Below are positions 5,594-6,987 of a stretch of DNA of 6,987 nt, one piece after another (the first letter of the stretch is position 1; each line of letters starts with the position of its first letter). The notes below the pieces were generated by a model that did no database searches, had not been told where the DNA came from, and was given only the letters and a program-made list of their open reading frames with translations. Where the stretch lies: the NCBI GenBank assembly GCA_946613705.1, contig CAMOFU010000132.1:1-6987 (forward strand), in the 5' to 3' direction. A program made the position numbers and the translations under genes. This stretch comes from an uncultured Clostridia bacterium (lineage in GTDB: Bacteria; Bacillota; Clostridia; Oscillospirales; Ruminococcaceae).

Positions 5594-6841
5594 TCAGTCC
5601 GAATATTTGTACTGTTCTGCCTTGGCGAACAGCTTTACGTCAACAAGCGCATCAACAAGAGTGCCCTCGGGAGTATACTCCTCGGAGAACACCATGCCGT
5701 CCTGCCTGATGCTGTTCAGAAGACTGCCCTCGTAATACGGAATGAGCAGCTTCATCTTCTTTGCGGACTGCGGCAGCGCCCTTGAAACCGCTTCGAGCAT
5801 GGCAGGTATCCCCTCGCCTGTTTTAGCCGATATCTTCACTGTGCCATCTCCCGCGGCAAGATCATCTATATAAGGCACAAGGTCGCATTTGTTGAGCACG
5901 GTAACAACGGGTATGCCCTCGCAGCCAAGCTCCTTTAGCAGCTCAAGAGTCACCCTTGCCTGCTTCTCGCACTCGTCGCTCGAAGCATCGACGATATGCA
6001 GTATCACATCGGAGTCGGCAGCCTCCTCGAGCGTTGACTTGAATGCCTCGACGAGATGGTGCGGCAGTCGGCTGATGAGCCCGACGGTATCTACGAGCAT
6101 AACGCTCCTGCCGTCGGGCAGCTCTATCGAACGCGAGGTCGTCTCCAGCGTTGCAAAGAGCTTGTTCTCGGCAAGGATGCCCGCATCTGTCAGCGTATTG
6201 AGCAGCGTGGATTTGCCGACATTGGTGTAGCCGACGATCGCGCAGACGAGCGTGCCGTCCTTCATTCGGCGCTCACGGTGCAGCCCCCGACGCTTTTCGA
6301 TCTCTTTGAGCTCCTGCGACAGCGATGCTATGCGTGCGCGTATATGGCGCTTATCTGTTTCAAGCTTTGTCTCGCCGGGGCCTCTCGTTCCTATGCCGCC
6401 GCCCAGACGAGAGAGCTTCACGCCCATTCCCGCCAGTCTCGGCAGCCGATATTTATACTGCGCTATCTCGACCTGCAGCCGCCCTTCATGTGTTGTCGCA
6501 CGCTGTGCGAAGATATCGAGGATAAGCATGGTGCGGTCAATGGTATGGACATTGCACACCGCCTCGATATTCCTGATCTGTGTAGCAGTCAGCTCGCAGT
6601 CGAAGATGATCTGGTCGATATCCTCACGCTCGCACAGCTCTGCCATTTCGGCGAGCCTTCCCGTGCCTATGCAGGTGGCGGGCTCATAGGCGGGTCTGCG
6701 CTGTATCACACGCACAGCCGTATCCGCGCCCGCAGTATCGGCAAGCTCCTCCAGCTCATCGAGCGAACGCTCGGCATCATACTCCCCCGTATCCACCGCA
6801 GCAAGCAGCACCCTCGGGCGGGTGACCCCGTTTTCTGTCAT
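5594..6841 (-). CDS. hflX: Ribosome-associated GTPase HflX
   Basis: HflX binds the 50S subunit and, in the bacteria studied, splits stalled 70S ribosomes during heat or antibiotic stress. The protein is 415 residues from ATG 6841. The N-terminal HflX domain covers about 10-190, with GTGRLAEM (59-66), the nucleotide-fold strand IIFDCEL (78-84), and the Gly-rich GGGIGTRGPGETKLETDKR (147-165) before a coiled-coil-like helix. The G domain has G1 GYTNVGKS (204-211), switch segment FATLETTSR (229-237, usually FATLDPTTR), G3 DTVGLI (251-256), G4 NKCD (317-320) and G5 SAK (338-340). A small C-terminal domain ends in KLFAKAEQYKYSD. ATG 6841 follows AGAGGTGA. A longer frame from a TTG at 6910 starts inside the -35 box and is not credible. 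It is the first gene of the operon. Confidence 0.96.
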   Translation of the reverse strand: MTENGVTRPRVLLAAVDTGEYDAERSLDELEELADTAGADTAVRVIQRRPAYEPATCIGTGRLAEMAELCEREDIDQIIFDCELTATQIRNIEAVCNVHTIDRTMLILDIFAQRATTHEGRLQVEIAQYKYRLPRLAGMGVKLSRLGGGIGTRGPGETKLETDKRHIRARIASLSQELKEIEKRRGLHRERRMKDGTLVCAIVGYTNVGKSTLLNTLTDAGILAENKLFATLETTSRSIELPDGRSVMLVDTVGLISRLPHHLVEAFKSTLEEAADSDVILHIVDASSDECEKQARVTLELLKELGCEGIPVVTVLNKCDLVPYIDDLAAGDGTVKISAKTGEGIPAMLEAVSRALPQSAKKMKLLIPYYEGSLLNSIRQDGMVFSEEYTPEGTLVDALVDVKLFAKAEQYKYSD

Positions 6842-6845
6842 ATTC

Positions 6846-6853
6846 TCACCTCT
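6846..6853 (-). promoter_or_regulatory. Ribosome binding site deciding the hflX start
   Basis: AGAGGTGA on the minus strand, complementary to the 16S rRNA 3' tail over GAGGTGA. Its AGG core is 7 bases from ATG 6841. It lies between the promoter and the gene and fits a short leader of about 35 bases. Confidence 0.85.
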
Positions 6854-6881
6854 CAGCACGTCCGATCTTGTATCATTATAT

Positions 6882-6910
6882 ATTATATCATTTTTATTCG
6901 CCAATGTCAA
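6882..6910 (-). promoter_or_regulatory. Perfect sigma-A promoter for the hflX operon
   Basis: On the minus strand TTGACA (6905-6910), exactly 17 bases, then TATAAT (6882-6887). The TG of an extended -10 (TGATATAAT) is also present. The start of transcription is expected near 6875, giving a leader of about 35 bases to ATG 6841. A second TATAAT (6875-6880) follows at once but has no -35 at a workable distance. No operator palindrome is evident around it, so the promoter looks constitutive and strong (inference). Confidence 0.9.
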
Positions 6911-6987
6911 CGCAGGCCGGTCGCAGCGGCCGCAGCGGCGGCGCGCAATTCCCTCGCCCTAAACATAGTGCGGAGCTGCCGTATTGC
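6907..6987 (-). other. GC-rich right edge, possible tail of an upstream gene
   Basis: No gene can be called. On the minus strand one frame stays open for 26 codons from the window edge and ends at a TGA (6907-6909) inside the -35 box; it encodes an Arg/Ala-rich tail with seven alanines in a nine-residue stretch. Another frame gives eight codons ending NTAAPHYV at a TAG (6959-6961). At this GC content other frames are open too. A GCGGCCGC palindrome and GCAGCGGC direct repeats occur here. Either frame could be a real C-terminus. Confidence 0.25.

Noticed and set aside
6842..6910. Longer hflX beginning with TTG at 6910
   Set aside because: The start codon would be part of the -35 hexamer and the first codons would lie upstream of the predicted transcript start. 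ATG 6841 has a strong ribosome binding site.
1..6987. tRNA, rRNA, CRISPR array, insertion sequence or riboswitch
   Set aside because: I looked for cloverleaf pieces, regularly spaced repeats, transposase motifs and known aptamer cores and saw none. The seven genes account for nearly all the sequence.

Overview
The window reads as one leftward (minus-strand) operon of seven complete genes from a Gram-positive member of the Clostridia. A Ruminococcus-like Oscillospiraceae is my best guess. The supports are moderately high GC, strong AGGAGG-type ribosome binding sites, a perfect sigma-A promoter, a lipobox lipoprotein, a DUF3810 membrane metalloprotease, and an OGG1-type glycosylase next to hflX. 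The genus is inferred from gene content and intergenic style; no database search was possible.

Layout in the direction of transcription (right to left). Positions 6907-6987 hold a short GC-rich stretch that may be the tail of an upstream gene. Then comes a consensus promoter (TTGACA, 17 nt, TATAAT, with TGn extension) at 6882-6910. Next are hflX (ribosome-associated GTPase), an OGG1/AlkA-superfamily 8-oxoguanine DNA glycosylase, a 572-residue lipoprotein with four apparent Ig-like repeats, and a DUF3810 membrane protein with an HELAH zinc motif, which overlaps the lipoprotein gene by ATGA. They are followed by tsaE and tsaB (t6A tRNA modification, overlapping), and a small ACT-domain protein. 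The operon ends at a long-stemmed intrinsic terminator at 186-233. The remaining 185 bases hold no gene I can support but contain three further consecutive stem-loops.

Shared logic (inference). hflX, tsaE and tsaB act on ribosomes and on tRNA decoding fidelity, the glycosylase repairs oxidised guanine, and the lipoprotein-protease pair sits at the envelope. A growth or stress-linked housekeeping operon from one strong promoter fits. The least understood part is the translationally coupled lipoprotein-DUF3810 pair. tsaD, the catalytic partner of TsaB and TsaE, and rimI, a frequent neighbour, are not in the window.

Start sites were re-judged from ribosome binding sites. The longest frames of hflX, the glycosylase and the ACT gene all begin upstream of the likely true starts. 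For hflX the longest frame begins inside the promoter's -35 box. All plus-strand open frames look like shadows of the minus-strand genes.
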